Shown: positions 35,171 to 45,670, counted from the first letter of the stretch. The stretch: 64,000 nucleotides of DNA from Vombatus ursinus (GCF_900497805.2 NW_020954557.1:38159264-38223263); one strand, 5' to 3'. Numbers and translations are program-made. The notes: generated from the letters alone by a model not told the origin.

Positions 35171-35487
35171 ACATGCTGTCCAACAAAGGAAAAGGAGATT
35201 TTAATTGTATCATTCTTTTCTGAAGGATGGGAACAAAACTTCTTGACTTGGTATTTGATATTAGAGGACACAGGCTGTGTGGTTCAGAGAAGTTTGAAAA
35301 CACCGCCTCCCTTCTATGCAGAGGATGTACCGGATAAAAGCAAAGCACTGCAAAGAACCTCATCATTTCCACATTTTATAGTATCAATAAAACCTGGAAC
35401 AATATTACACCTTAGAGGCAGAAACCAGGTCTTTTTTTTTTCTTTATGTCCTTCCAATGGATCAGGTTTAAGGCCTCTCAGCCAACC

Positions 35488-35670
35488 ATATGGGACAGCA
35501 GAAAGAGCAATGGATTTGGAATTTTAAAACCTAACACCAGATTTCTGATTCTTCTGTGTGGGATTTGGGGCAGGTCACTTAGCTTCTCTCTATGCCTCAT
35601 TTGTAAAATGAGGGGGTTGGTGTAGATTAGTTCCACAGGCCCTGTAGCATGAAATCCTATGATTTCTGGA
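35488..35670 (+). mobile_element. MIR/CORE-SINE
   Basis: It has 'gggacagcagaaagagcaat', 'ggggcaggtcacttagcttc' and 'aaatgagggggttggtgtag'. Confidence 0.8.
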
Positions 35671-35934
35671 CTCAGTAGCTTCAGGCTGCCTATACATATC
35701 GGTGGTTCAGACTCAAGAGGTGCTTCCAGATGCCGCCCAAACCCCAAACCCAAATTTATTAGAGGATGGAATTAAGTGTAACTTTCACCACCACCACCAA
35801 CACCCCTTGAAAAAAGGCTTTCTCCTCCCAAAAGGAACCCTCTGAGAGAACGTCTCTACTAGCTGGTCCTCAGAGACTGTGCCCAAGGACCAATGTAGGT
35901 TCGATTGCACAGGGCTGTGGGCGGTGGAAAAGAG

Positions 35935-36085
35935 GCAGGGGCTCTGGGTGTGAATCCAGCCCCTGGGTTAGACTCCGAGCTCTGCCACTTACTGTGTGAC
36001 CTTAGTAAAGTCACAGAACCTCTCAGTGCCTCATTTTCCCTATCTGTAAAATCAGGGGGTTTATCTGATCTTTTTTAACTCAAAA
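35935..36085 (+). mobile_element. MIR fragment near TTC30 promoter
   Basis: It has 'gactccgagctctgccactt', 'agtgcctcattttccctatc' and 'tgtaaaatcagggggtttat'. It ends about 200 bp before the promoter region. Confidence 0.8.
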
Positions 36086-36318
36086 TCTATTGCCTCAAAT
36101 TTAATTAGACTTTTCTTGCAGAAAGAGATAGCGTTAATCCTGCCTGTCCTTCCCCTCTTAAGGGGTTAAAAAAAAAAAAGCGGCTTGTAAGCATCGTCTC
36201 TGAGCAGGCTGAGTGCACACAATGAGAAGCCGAAACCCAGCCCTCCTTGGGGAACAGAGGATAGCATAAAGTGGACGCTGCCCCCTGCTTTCTCAATATG
36301 GACGGGAAGATCCTGAAG

Positions 36319-36337
36319 ACTACATTCCCCAAGAGCG
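36319..36337 (+). promoter_or_regulatory. TTC30: ZNF143/Staf-like site 1
   Basis: ACTACATTCCCCAAGAGCG resembles the ZNF143 (Staf) consensus beginning ACTACAATTCCC. Its 3' half is weaker. Confidence 0.5.
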
Positions 36338-36355
36338 AGGGAATGCCCCGCAGAG

Positions 36356-36374
36356 ACTACATCTCCCAGCATGC
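36356..36374 (+). promoter_or_regulatory. TTC30: ZNF143/Staf site 2 (strong)
   Basis: ACTACATCTCCCAGCATGC is a near-perfect match to the ZNF143 motif ACTACAATTCCCAGCATGC. Confidence 0.8.
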
Positions 36375-36430
36375 AGCACGACTGAGGTAGAACTCATCTT
36401 CCCAGGAGTCCGTGCGCGGCCAAAGTTGAT

Positions 36431-36447
36431 GCATGCCGGGAAACTGC
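36431..36447 (-). promoter_or_regulatory. TTC30: ZNF143/Staf-like site 3
   Basis: Read in reverse it is GCAGTTTCCCGGCATGC, keeping the TCCCRGCATGC core of the motif. Confidence 0.55.
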
Positions 36448-36493
36448 CGAGATTCTCTGCGAGCCCAGGTATCCTTTCACATTCGCTTAACTG

Positions 36494-36503
36494 TCTCGCG
36501 AAA
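36494..36503 (+). promoter_or_regulatory. TTC30: TCTCGCGA-type promoter motif
   Basis: TCTCGCGAAA holds the TCTCGCGA core known from many CpG-island promoters. Confidence 0.5.
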
Positions 36504-36576
36504 CGAGCAAAATAGCGACTGATAGATCCTCCGAGATTCCGATTGCAAACCGTCCCTCCGACGACAGAGATTTTTC

Positions 36577-36584
36577 ACTTCCGG
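36577..36584 (+). promoter_or_regulatory. TTC30: ETS/GABPA-type site
   Basis: ACTTCCGG is a perfect ETS core. Further ETS-like cores follow at about 36591-36596 (GAGGAA) and 36613-36619 (TTTCCGG). Confidence 0.6.
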
Positions 36585-36629
36585 GTCCGGGAGGAAGGGC
36601 ATTCTCTTTTTGTTTCCGGTTTCGCAGCA

Positions 36630-36649
36630 GTTGCCGTGGAGACGGCAAC
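36630..36649 (+). promoter_or_regulatory. TTC30: RFX X-box-like element of a ciliary gene
   Basis: GTTGCC at 36630-36635 is a perfect X-box left half. GGAGAC follows after 2 nt as an imperfect right half, and GGCAAC at 36644-36649 is a perfect right half at wider spacing. RFX factors are known regulators of ciliary genes, and IFT genes often carry an X-box close to the start codon. This one ends 20 bp before the ATG. Confidence 0.65.
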
Positions 36650-36669
36650 GCGGAGCAATCCTGGGGGTG

Positions 36670-38667
36670 ATGGCGGGCCTAACCGGGGCGCAGATTCCGG
36701 ACGGAGAGTTCACGGCGGCCGTGTACCGCCTTATCCGGAACGCCCGCTACGCCGAAGCGGTGCAGCTTCTGGGCGGAGAGCTGCAGCGGAGCTCGAGGTG
36801 CCGGGCCGGCCTGTCACTGCTCGGCTACTGCTACTACCGCCTGCAGGAGTTCGCGCTGGCGGCCGAGTGCTATGAGCAGCTGGGGCAGCTGCACCCGGAG
36901 CTGGAGCAGTACCGCCTCTACCAGGCGCAGGCCCTCTACAAGGCCTGCCTCTATCCCGAGGCCACGCGCGTGGCCTTCCTGCTCCTCGACAACCCCGCCT
37001 ACCACGGCCGCGTCCTCCGCCTCCAGGCTGCCATCAAGTACAGCGAGGGGGACCTGCCCGGGGCGCAGAGCCTGGTGGAGCAGCTGCTGAGTGGGGAAGG
37101 GGGCGATGAGGCCGGGGGGGAAATCGAGCCCGACAGCCAGGTCAACCTGGGCTGCCTCCTGTACAAGGAGGGCCAGTACGACGCGGCCTGCGTCAAGTTC
37201 GCTGCCGCCCTGCAGGCCTCGGGCTATCGGCCAGACCTCTCCTACAACCTGGCCCTGGCCTATTACAGCAGCCGACACCACGAGCCGGCGCTGAAGCACA
37301 TCGCGGACATAATCGAACGAGGCATCCGCCAGCACCCCGAGTTGGGGGTGGGGATGACCACGGAGGGCATCGATGTGCGCAGCGTGGGCAACACCCTGGT
37401 GCTTCACCAGACCGCGCTCGTGGAGGCCTTCAACCTCAAGGCGGCCATCGAGTACCAGCTGCGGAACCACGAGGCTGCCCAGGAGGCCCTGACGGACATG
37501 CCCCCGCGGGCGGAGGAGGAGCTGGACCCGGTCACCCTGCACAACCAGGCCCTCATGAACATGGATGCCAAACCCACCGAGGGATTCGAAAAGCTGCAGT
37601 TTTTGCTCCAGCAGAACCCTTTCCCCCCAGAGACTTTTGGTAACCTTCTGCTGCTGTACTGCAAGTATGAGTATTTCGACTTGGCCGCGGATGTCCTGGC
37701 AGAAAATGCCCACCTGACATACAAGTTCCTCTCACCCTACCTCTATGACTTCTTGGACGCCATGATTACCTGCCAGACGGCCCCCGAAGAAGCTTTCCTT
37801 AAGCTCGATGAGCTGGCAGGGATGCTGACCGAGCAGCTGAGGAAACTTACCAAGCAGGTACAAGAAGCCAGGCACAATAGAGACGATGAGGCTCTTAAGA
37901 AGGCCATGAATGAGTATGATGAAACTTTAGAAAAGTACATCCCAGTGCTCATGGCTCAGGCTAAAATCTACTGGAACCTTGAGAATTATCCAATGGTGGA
38001 AAAAATCTTTCGCAAATCCGTGGAGTTTTGTAGTGACCACGATGTGTGGAAACTGAATGTTGCTCATGTTCTGTTCATGCAGGAAAATAAATACAAAGAA
38101 GCAATCGGTTTTTATGAGCCCATAGTCAAGAAGCATTATGACAATATATTGAATGTGAGTGCCATTGTATTGGCCAATTTGTGTGTCTCCTATATCATGA
38201 CAAGTCAAAATGAAGAGGCAGAGGAGTTGATGAGGAAAATTGAAAAGGAGGAAGAGCAGTTGTCCTACGATGATCCAGATAAGAAGATCTATCATCTCTG
38301 CATAGTAAACTTGGTGATAGGAACTCTGTATTGTGCCAAAGGAAATTATGACTTCGGTATTTCCCGAGTTATCAAAAGCTTGGAACCCTATAATAAAAAA
38401 CTTGGGACTGATACCTGGTATTATGCCAAAAGATGCTTCCTTTCTCTTCTGGAAAACATGTCCAAGCACATGATCATGCTACGAGATAGTGTTATTCAAG
38501 AGTGCGTGCAGTTTCTAGAACACTGTGAACTTTATGGTAGAAACATACCAGCAGTCATCGAACAACCCCTAGAGGAAGAAAGAATGCACATCGGGAAGAA
38601 TACAGTTACATATGAATCCAGACAGCTGAGAGCATTGATCTATGAGATTATAGGATGGAATATGTAA
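36670..38667 (+). CDS. TTC30: IFT70 (TTC30), intraflagellar transport TPR protein
   Basis: IFT70 is a core subunit of the IFT-B complex. It winds as a TPR superhelix around IFT52 and is needed to build cilia and for tubulin modification in the axoneme. The frame is intact, intronless and 665 codons long, the same length as human TTC30A/B, and starts MAGLTGAQIPDGEFTAAVYR. Paired-helix TPR units are visible near residues 11-80, 158-220 and 288-345; a charged helical stretch spans about 386-430; further TPRs lie near 460-590; the end is IYEIIGWNM. The start was chosen at 36670, not the in-frame upstream ATG at 36610, because human proteins begin there and it has a good Kozak context (G at -3 and +4). 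The first ~320 codons are strikingly GC-rich and the rest near-neutral. TTC30A versus TTC30B cannot be told; adjacency to PDE11A recalls human TTC30A. Confidence 0.97.
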   Translation: MAGLTGAQIPDGEFTAAVYRLIRNARYAEAVQLLGGELQRSSRCRAGLSLLGYCYYRLQEFALAAECYEQLGQLHPELEQYRLYQAQALYKACLYPEATRVAFLLLDNPAYHGRVLRLQAAIKYSEGDLPGAQSLVEQLLSGEGGDEAGGEIEPDSQVNLGCLLYKEGQYDAACVKFAAALQASGYRPDLSYNLALAYYSSRHHEPALKHIADIIERGIRQHPELGVGMTTEGIDVRSVGNTLVLHQTALVEAFNLKAAIEYQLRNHEAAQEALTDMPPRAEEELDPVTLHNQALMNMDAKPTEGFEKLQFLLQQNPFPPETFGNLLLLYCKYEYFDLAADVLAENAHLTYKFLSPYLYDFLDAMITCQTAPEEAFLKLDELAGMLTEQLRKLTKQVQEARHNRDDEALKKAMNEYDETLEKYIPVLMAQAKIYWNLENYPMVEKIFRKSVEFCSDHDVWKLNVAHVLFMQENKYKEAIGFYEPIVKKHYDNILNVSAIVLANLCVSYIMTSQNEEAEELMRKIEKEEEQLSYDDPDKKIYHLCIVNLVIGTLYCAKGNYDFGISRVIKSLEPYNKKLGTDTWYYAKRCFLSLLENMSKHMIMLRDSVIQECVQFLEHCELYGRNIPAVIEQPLEEERMHIGKNTVTYESRQLRALIYEIIGWNM

Positions 38668-38800
38668 TTGCTGCCTTGGAATATTACTTCTTCCTGCATT
38701 CCTGGCACTCAAATGCCTATAGCTTTTCAGCTTGTTGTATTTGTCATGTTTGTATTTTGTATATTTTTTTAAATGCAATAAAAATGATTGGGGGGAAAAA
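38668..38800 (+). other. TTC30: TTC30 3' UTR
   Basis: A short AT-rich segment runs from the stop to shortly after the polyadenylation signal. The exact cleavage site is inferred. Confidence 0.7.
38777..38782 (+). other. TTC30: Polyadenylation signal AATAAA
   Basis: A canonical hexamer lies 110 bp after the stop codon. A T-rich stretch precedes it and a 'gattggggggaa' G-rich element follows about 5 bp later, a typical arrangement. Confidence 0.8.
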
Positions 38801-41005
38801 CATTTTTGAAAAGTTACACAAAGGAAAAAGGAAAATTAAGCAGCCTAGGAACTTATAGAAAAAGATTATGAGTTGATACAGCATGTTTTTTTAGTATCAG
38901 TCACCATGCCCACCCTTTTGTTAACAATGGAATTTTATCCCTTTGACATCCCATTTCTGTCAAAAACCTCATTCCACAAACAGGTCAAGCAAGTCTAGAC
39001 TAGGATAGACAAGGTACACTCAGAGCTGCCTAGAATATAATACCCAGAAAGGGATACAATGAAGCACACTTTTAAATATTAATTTTTATAAATATATTTT
39101 ATGCCAGAATATTTCATTTTATATGGCATGTAGGTACTAATGTTGAGATAAATCAAGTTAGATATGTTGAGGGTACAGAGTTCCTATTGGGCAGCAGCAT
39201 ATGTGGTACAATTTTCAAACCATAGCGTACATGAATTATCTGTAATCTGGCCTATATTGATTATAACATGCCAGAATTAGGTCCTGACAGGATTATATGA
39301 ACCATTTACATGACAAGTTCTTGTAATTCTATTCATTTTATAGTGCATAGGTACTGCATAGATTTTAGAATGCTATGACAAGGTGCCCCAAAACAAAGGT
39401 AGCAGTTTACAAATCCCTTATCTTGAAGGTTTACTCTATGGAATGTACAAGATTCAGTAGAAAATTCTCCATTGCTTTATCACAAAATGACAATCTTAGG
39501 GTCATGGTAGAGGAAATTTAAATGCCAGTTGGGGAGGAGAGTAATACTGTTTCTTGATTTATCTCTGTTTCTATTAACAAGAATTGGAAAATGTAATAAG
39601 ATAAAGTTTTGTTGCCAACAATTTTCATAAAAGATGCATATAATTGTATTAATTTTGTTTGCTTGTTTGTTTTTAAAAACTCAAGAGTTGATGATCCTTA
39701 ATCCTGTGCTTAAAACTTAAGAAAGATTGAGTTAGGATTTATTCATCCCTATGGAAGTACCTTCCTATGTTATACTTTAACTTCAAATATTTCATTTAAG
39801 AAAATCTTGATTTCAGCAATGTGGATCTTCACTGAAGCAGGTCACACCTCCATGCCTTAGTAAACAGCCTTTACCAATGCCTGGGCCAAAATAATTCCTA
39901 TCTAGTGCCTTTCCAAATTCAAGCAGACTGGTTAATGAAGGGAAAATAACCAGTCCATCCCCAGCCCACATTCAAACCCTTTCCAACTTGGTGAGACCTG
40001 AAAGAGTTTGAATTCTACTAGAATAGCCTTTGAAAACCCAGAGTTGCCTCCATGCTATGATGAGACAATGGTATTGGAAAATGTGCCTTTTTCCATCACT
40101 GTCTCCTCCACCAAACTCCTCTCTCATTTACAATACTGATGGAAGGGTACATGCCATGAACTGGGGGGAAAAGGATGTCTACAACCACTAGAAGGGGATC
40201 TAGCAGTATATCACAAAAAGATTTAGTTGATCCCCAAGTCAGTCTTTACCTTGAAACCACCATGAAACACACCCAAGCCTGTTTATTGGAATTCTGAGTG
40301 TGTAGAGGATTATAGCTGGCTGCTAGACTCCTTTTCCTATTTTGGTCAGGGACTTTGGTGTCAACCACCAACTTTTCCTGAAATCTTACTTTCAGTGCCA
40401 GTCCTTTCCCAAAACACAGTTCTAATTGTCATGGTTATATTGGCTGTGTCTTATCAGTTGGTAGCCACCCCACTTCATCTGTTACAGAAAAATCCACATT
40501 GTGTTTGGTTCCTCTATACTCATGGAGCACATACCAAGTCTCTGGATTAGGGTCATTTAAATAACCATATTGTGGCATCTAAGTTGTTCCTTTCAAATTT
40601 AGGGCAGTTTTAGCCTACATTTTCACCATTGTTGAAATATGCAAAGTTTGTGGTGGTTTCTGGTGTAATTTGGGACAATTAGACAAGTTTCGAGCCTGAT
40701 TACTTATTTTTGCTATTGGATGTTTATCTTTTATTTAACACCTATGGCATACAGAATTAAAGTAAGTGGTATAGAAAAAAAACACGGTCCTTGCTCTCAT
40801 TTATATTTTGGATCGAAACAAAACACATGCTTTAAACTTATTTTAGAATGATTACAGTGTACCAAAGAATGAAAAACAACATGCTGAGTGGGGGATGAAG
40901 AAAGAAAGGGTCAAAGTAGAGTCACTGATACAAATTATGGAAGGGACACTGTGTTTTTTTCAAATCAACTTCATTAAAAAAAAAAAAGCTTTCCATTTGC
41001 TCTTC
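38801..41005. other. Unassigned intergenic DNA downstream of TTC30
   Basis: About 2.2 kb without a recognised repeat, RNA gene or second TTC30 copy. An AGPS 3' end on the minus strand would be expected beyond TTC30 from human synteny; its C-terminal coding sequence was looked for and not seen. Confidence 0.5.
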
Positions 41006-41009
41006 ATAG

Positions 41010-41145
41010 AGGCAGCCAGGCATAATGGAGAACAATCTGGTAAGAGTCAGGAAGGCCTGGATTCAAACTGTGCCTCTGACATACTGACTATGTGATCTTG
41101 GATAAGTCCTTTAACTTCTCAGTGCCCTAAGTGTTAACAAAAGGG
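41010..41145 (+). mobile_element. MIR/SINE fragment
   Basis: It has 'gcctggattcaaactgtgcc', 'tgatcttggataagtccttt' and 'aacttctcagtgccc'. Confidence 0.7.
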
Positions 41146-41224
41146 GTCAGAAAGTTGCCAATCTGCACTTACAGAAGTTTTCTCAGGCAAATTCCCTACA
41201 CATAAAATCATAAGCCCAGACACC

Positions 41225-41395
41225 CCTCTCCCCCACTATAGCTCTGTGGATAGGTAGTGCAAATTCTTTCTGCATTTGATGGATGGGGAAAATGGGAAAT
41301 TGAGTCATAAAGAAGCTCAATCACTTGCCCAAAGTGGCACAGCTAGGGCTCCAACCCAGAGCTTCAGATCTCAAGTTCTATGGTCACACTACTAC
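41225..41395 (-). mobile_element. MIR, antisense
   Basis: It has 'gatggggaaaatgggaaatt', 'caatcacttgcccaaagtgg' and 'tatggtcacac'. Confidence 0.65.
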
Positions 41396-41425
41396 AGAAT
41401 GATTCCTTTAATAAATTACACATTT

Positions 41426-41590
41426 GGGGCAGCTAGGGGGCTTAGTGGATAGAGCACCAGCCCTGAAGTCAGGAGGACCTGAGTTCAAATCTGGCCTAGG
41501 ACCAAACACTTAATACTTACTAGCTGTGTGACCCTGGGCAATTCACTTAACCCCAATCGCCTGAAAAAAAAATTTTTTTTAATTGTTTTA
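41426..41590 (+). mobile_element. Young tRNA-derived SINE (WSINE1/SINE1_MD-like) with 13-bp TSD
   Basis: It has 'ggggcagctagggggcttag', 'gaggacctgagttcaaatct' and 'gtgaccctgggcaattcact', ending 'cccaatcgcctg' plus an A-rich tail. It is flanked by a perfect 13-bp duplication, aaattacacattt, at 41413-41425 and 41591-41603. Confidence 0.94.
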
Positions 41591-41603
41591 AAATTACACA
41601 TTT

Positions 41604-44285
41604 ATGTAACGATAGACCAGGAGCTGGCCTAGGAAGGTTTCAGGTACCATGACCTACTAAAAGAGCCTGAGCTCTGGTCTCATGTAGACCAGTTTCAGTC
41701 CTGGTGGTGCCTGGTCTCTAAAGAGAAAGATTAGGCTCCTTCTCAAACCCTCCAGTTCTTTATGCTCCTAGCTTGGAGCCCTGAGGAAAATCATTTAAAA
41801 TTTAGGTATGACTCTAGTCTAGGGTCTCTCCAAAAGGAAATATAAAGGTACTCAATGTACAATGTTGATCAGGTTTAGGAGAGTTATTTGTATTATTCAT
41901 ATAAAAGAAAGGCTTAAGATGTAAAATATTCAAAAGTATGCATTCAAAAAGACATGAAACAGTAACTCACAACTCCTAGTATACTCTACCAAAAAGTTGC
42001 TCCTTAAAATATGAAACAGAAAGACTGCTGAACCACCATTATATCTTCACATTGGCTTTGTGCTGTCCAAATGGTACCCTCCAAGCCCATGCTTTCAGGG
42101 CATGGCTTGAGCTCATTTTTCCATCAGTGGTTATCTTCTCCAAGAAGGATGTAGGTGCAGAGAAGTCTTCCCTCTGTCAGTAAGCTTCTCAAGAATTCCC
42201 AAAGTAAGCAACCATTCCCAAAATGTTCATCTCATGATTGCTGTTGGCTCATCTATGCCTATGCTCATAGAAAGAAACATGAAGCAAAAAGGAAGACAGA
42301 ATTGAGGCTCATCAGTCTCAGGCTTGTCTAGATTAGCATATACGCTCTTGGTGCCAAGCGTAAGCAGCCCCATGTCTGCTGGAGGCAGAGGAGCTACTTA
42401 CTGCCCTCCCCACCCTCACTCCCAACCCCTGATTCCAGCAAGGGAAGTCCAGGAGAGAGCCACACAGACTCCCCACACCTTGAGAAGACAGAGGGAAGGC
42501 CAAGGGCAGAGTAACTCCTTTAAGGTCTACATAGCTCTTCTTGGCCCAGTACCCAATCCTCTTTGACATATTACCTTTGATGATTCAGAGGAGGAATGGA
42601 GGGAGGCACATAGGCTAGTACCCACAAAGCCAAAGCACATGCATTGATGAGATCATATCTATCACATTTAAAACATACTTTCCCCAGTAATTACTTTTTA
42701 AGAAGTCAAAGCTTTAAGATGAGAACGTTTTTCGCCTCTTGACACAATGCCTTTCTTATGTCTGTTGAATGAATGAATTTGTCTTTGTTATGGATTTGGA
42801 TTGGATGCTCCATCTTCTTATCCAAAGGGTTATCTAGTTTTCTTTTTATATTTTGAAATTAACGCTGTAATTTCTCATAAGTTTTAGTTCTGGTTTTCTA
42901 GAATTGAAAGTGTCTGTTATGAATAATGTCAAACAGGATAAAAGACTTTCTAATATTTAGAATAGGAGTCAAATAAACAAGAAAGTCCCTTCTCCCTTTT
43001 CAGCTTTAACTTTTATACAGCCATAAAACTGATGTCCATACCTTACAGTGTCTGTTCACATTCAACATGATTAGGCCATATTGGGTTTTAGCTTGTTTAA
43101 CACTAACTGAAATTTACCAACTCCATGAAAATCAGATCTTCTTCTCCTTTGGAGTTTATATTACCACAGCCTGCATATCAGATTGTCACAGACCAAATTA
43201 TGTCCATTCATTTCCATTTTGGTCAGTTCAAAAAGTCTGAACTTTGTTACTATTGCAGAAATCGTCTAAAATCTTTCCCCTTTAGCATATCTACTTTGTA
43301 GTCATGGAAAAGGGGGAGCTTTGGGTTTTAATCTTTCAAGAAAAGCTATACCTTCCTACATGCTGTGCTTTATTGACAAGCTGTTATTGTGTGCAATTTT
43401 TTTCCAATTACTCTTGAAATAATTATAGCTTGTCCTGCCCCTGAGGTGAACGCCTCCAGCTGCCATTCTGCCAGAAATCTGAAAATGGGAGAGCAGGTGA
43501 AGTGAGGATGGAACAGAGATCTAGCTACATGATTTACCTCTAACTGTACCTTGAATCCCCTTGATGTCCAAATCTCAGTAGTTAATCAAATGTTTGCTGC
43601 TATTAACAACACAGAGTAGAAGTAATGGATGCCGGAGCTACCTCTGTAGCTCTGCCACCAAACTTAATCTTGGGTCTTGCATCATTTTTTATTTAATGCA
43701 AAGGAGGAGAGGTCATTTAGACTTTCCAAAAGGACAAAGCCACAGACTAACCAGCTGTCTCTCTAAAATAGTAAGAAATTCCCTCAGTTAAAAAAGCTTC
43801 CCTGGGAGTGCTGCTTTATCTGCCTCTTTCTTTCTTTCTTTCTTTCTTCAACTGAAATGGTCTATGTGTTTTGCTACAGAATGCACTAAAAGATAAGAAA
43901 TGAAAGATCTTCCCTGCTGCACCTTTTCTCTTTCCCTTTTTTATCTTCCTTGTTCTCTCTTCATTCAATTATACAGTCACTGCTTCCTGATTGCTGGCAG
44001 CCAAGGCTTCAAGCTAGGTGCAGGAGACCCACGACAACCTTTTAACAGTAATGTTTTGATAGGAAAGGTGAGTCTAGCAACCATTGAAAACATAACAAAT
44101 ACTCAGTTAAATAAAATTTAACTGAATTAAATTGGCCATTTGCTAAACAAGCTTATAAGCATTTTTCAATGAATGATTCAAATTGGGGATGCAGAGAAAC
44201 CATTCAGAAAGCAGCAGCTCCTCAAATACACCGGTTCACAGGACCTTTCTATAAAATAGTTACCGTATAGAAGGGGGAATTGACC
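41604..44285. other. Unassigned intergenic DNA
   Basis: About 2.7 kb with no recognised repeat except a short (CTTT)n at about 43827-43849. A locally GC-richer stretch at 42330-42510 has open frames on both strands without family resemblance. Confidence 0.45.
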
Positions 44286-44289
44286 TTTC

Positions 44290-44410
44290 TCCATTAACAG
44301 TCTGTCTATGCCCTTGCCATGCCCTTTCTTTCTGCCTGGTACTACAGGGCATCACCTTCCTGATGCCATGGTTGTCTTTGAGAACGAAGGACAAACAACA
44401 ACAATCCTCC
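44290..44410 (+). mobile_element. Marsupial SINE fragment with 'gacaaacaacaacaa' tail
   Basis: 'gatgccatggttgtctttga' followed by 'gaacgaaggacaaacaacaa' is the 3' end of the element present in reverse at 54030-54200, which has 'tgttgtttgtcctgttttct'. Confidence 0.65.
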
Positions 44411-44694
44411 TTCTATGTCGTGTTTTGAAACTCCGATATTCAGAGTCTTCTATGCTTGTAACCCTCAGGTTAGAGAGCCCTCAGCCTCTCAGCTGAGTGG
44501 CTGCTCCCTACCTTGGATATCAGTAGTTGGAAGACAATCAGTTACATCTGTAAGAGACCTTGCCCTCTCCCTTCAAGACACGTGAGCTGCTCCAATCCTT
44601 GGCTGAAATGATCCTGGAGCTGCTCGGACAAATGGAATGAAGATGGACCGAGAATTCCCAGCAAGAGCTAAGTGCACCAGAGGCGCACAAGACC

Positions 44695-44880
44695 ATCGTG
44701 GAAGAGCATTGAACTTGGAGGCACAGGACTCGAGTTCAAATCCTGCCACTGCTCAATCACCTTTAGGACTTTGAACAAGTCACCAAATTTCTCAGGGCCT
44801 CAGCTTCCTCATCTGTAAAATGAAGCTGTTGGACTGGATTGGCCCTTACAGTTCTAGATCCGTGATCCCATGGACTATTC
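44695..44880 (+). mobile_element. MIR/CORE-SINE
   Basis: It has 'tcgagttcaaatcctgccac', 'cctcatctgtaaaatgaagc' and 'gttggactggattggccctt'. Confidence 0.85.
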
Positions 44881-45299
44881 TAGTCAATGTTGTCCAACCT
44901 TCCAGTGCTGAATTCCATGCTAAAGCATCACCACCTACAATCTTTATCAAGTTACTTAACTAAGTTGAATTCTGGGTTCCCCTAGATATGAATTGAGGAT
45001 AACAATAGCTATACTGCTCTGATATGTTGTCAGGCCATACCTCAATAAGACCGCATAATATTAGAGCGAGTTCCTGATAAGACTGGGAGGTGACGTTTTT
45101 GCTCAGCATATCCCTGCCTTGAATCAATTCCTTGTCTTTCTCTCACCCTCCTGAACACCCCTCCCCCAGTCAGGTTCCACTTTCATGTCTTTACCTTCAG
45201 GATCTTACTTGTCTAACTCCGTAAGGAGTTAGCCGATAATGGTATGACTCTTCCCCCCCATACTCCAAGGAATTAGGCTATCATAGGAGTGAGATATGG

Positions 45300-45670
45300 T
45301 GACATTGATGTAGAACCATACAAACAAAAAATCTAGAGCTGAAAGGGATGTTAACTGTCGCTAGACCATAGGGGCGTAACTATTTCTGTGTCCTGGACTC
45401 CTCTGACCGTCTTTTGAAACATGCAGACCCCCTTCTCATAATAATGTTTTGAAATGTATAAAATGAAATACAAAGAATTAGAAAGGAAACCAATTTTAAC
45501 CAATTACAATAATTTTATTGAACCATCAAAATGTTTTTTTTAAAAAAATTAATTCACAGACCCCAGATTAAGAATTTCTAATCTAAACCAAATCTTTTGT
45601 GTTATAGATGAGAACACTGAGGATCAGAGCAGACATGTGACTTGCCCAAGGTCACACAAGTACTTAGAAG
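45300..45670 (-). mobile_element. MIR3-like CORE-SINE, antisense, split by a MITE
   Basis: Left part 45325-45368 ('aatctagagctgaaagggat') and right part 45583-45670 ('atagatgagaacactgagga', 'gacttgcccaaggtcacaca') are the two sides of one antisense element. Confidence 0.75.
45369..45582 (+). mobile_element. hAT-like MITE, second family, with TSD
   Basis: The ends are imperfect inverted repeats (left 'taggggcgtaactatttctg'; right, reversed, 'tagaaattcttaatctgggg'). The interior has 'ggactcctctgacc', 'cccccttctcataataatgt' and 'tgaaatgtataaaatgaaat'. It is flanked by ctagacca (45361-45368) and ctaaacca (45583-45590), an 8-bp duplication with one mismatch, as expected for hAT transposition. Confidence 0.8.

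Larger units (their letters stand above)
36300..36669 (+). promoter_or_regulatory. TTC30: TTC30 CpG-rich promoter and 5' UTR
   Basis: GC and CpG content rise sharply here and stay high into the coding region, as in a CpG-island promoter. There is no TATA box near the start. Recognised elements, listed separately, are two forward and one reverse ZNF143-like site, an ETS site, a TCTCGCGA motif and an X-box-like element. The transcription start is not determined; the site spacing suggests it lies between about 36450 and 36640. Confidence 0.8.

Noticed and set aside
36610-36669. Upstream in-frame ATG that would add 20 residues to TTC30
   Set aside because: Human proteins begin at the MAGL.. methionine as I recall them. 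The extension overlaps the promoter-like X-box element, and the downstream ATG has a better Kozak context.
36814-37713. 299-codon minus-strand open frame across TTC30
   Set aside because: It is the antisense shadow of a GC-rich coding sequence in which stop codons are rare. The + strand frame is a well-known conserved protein.
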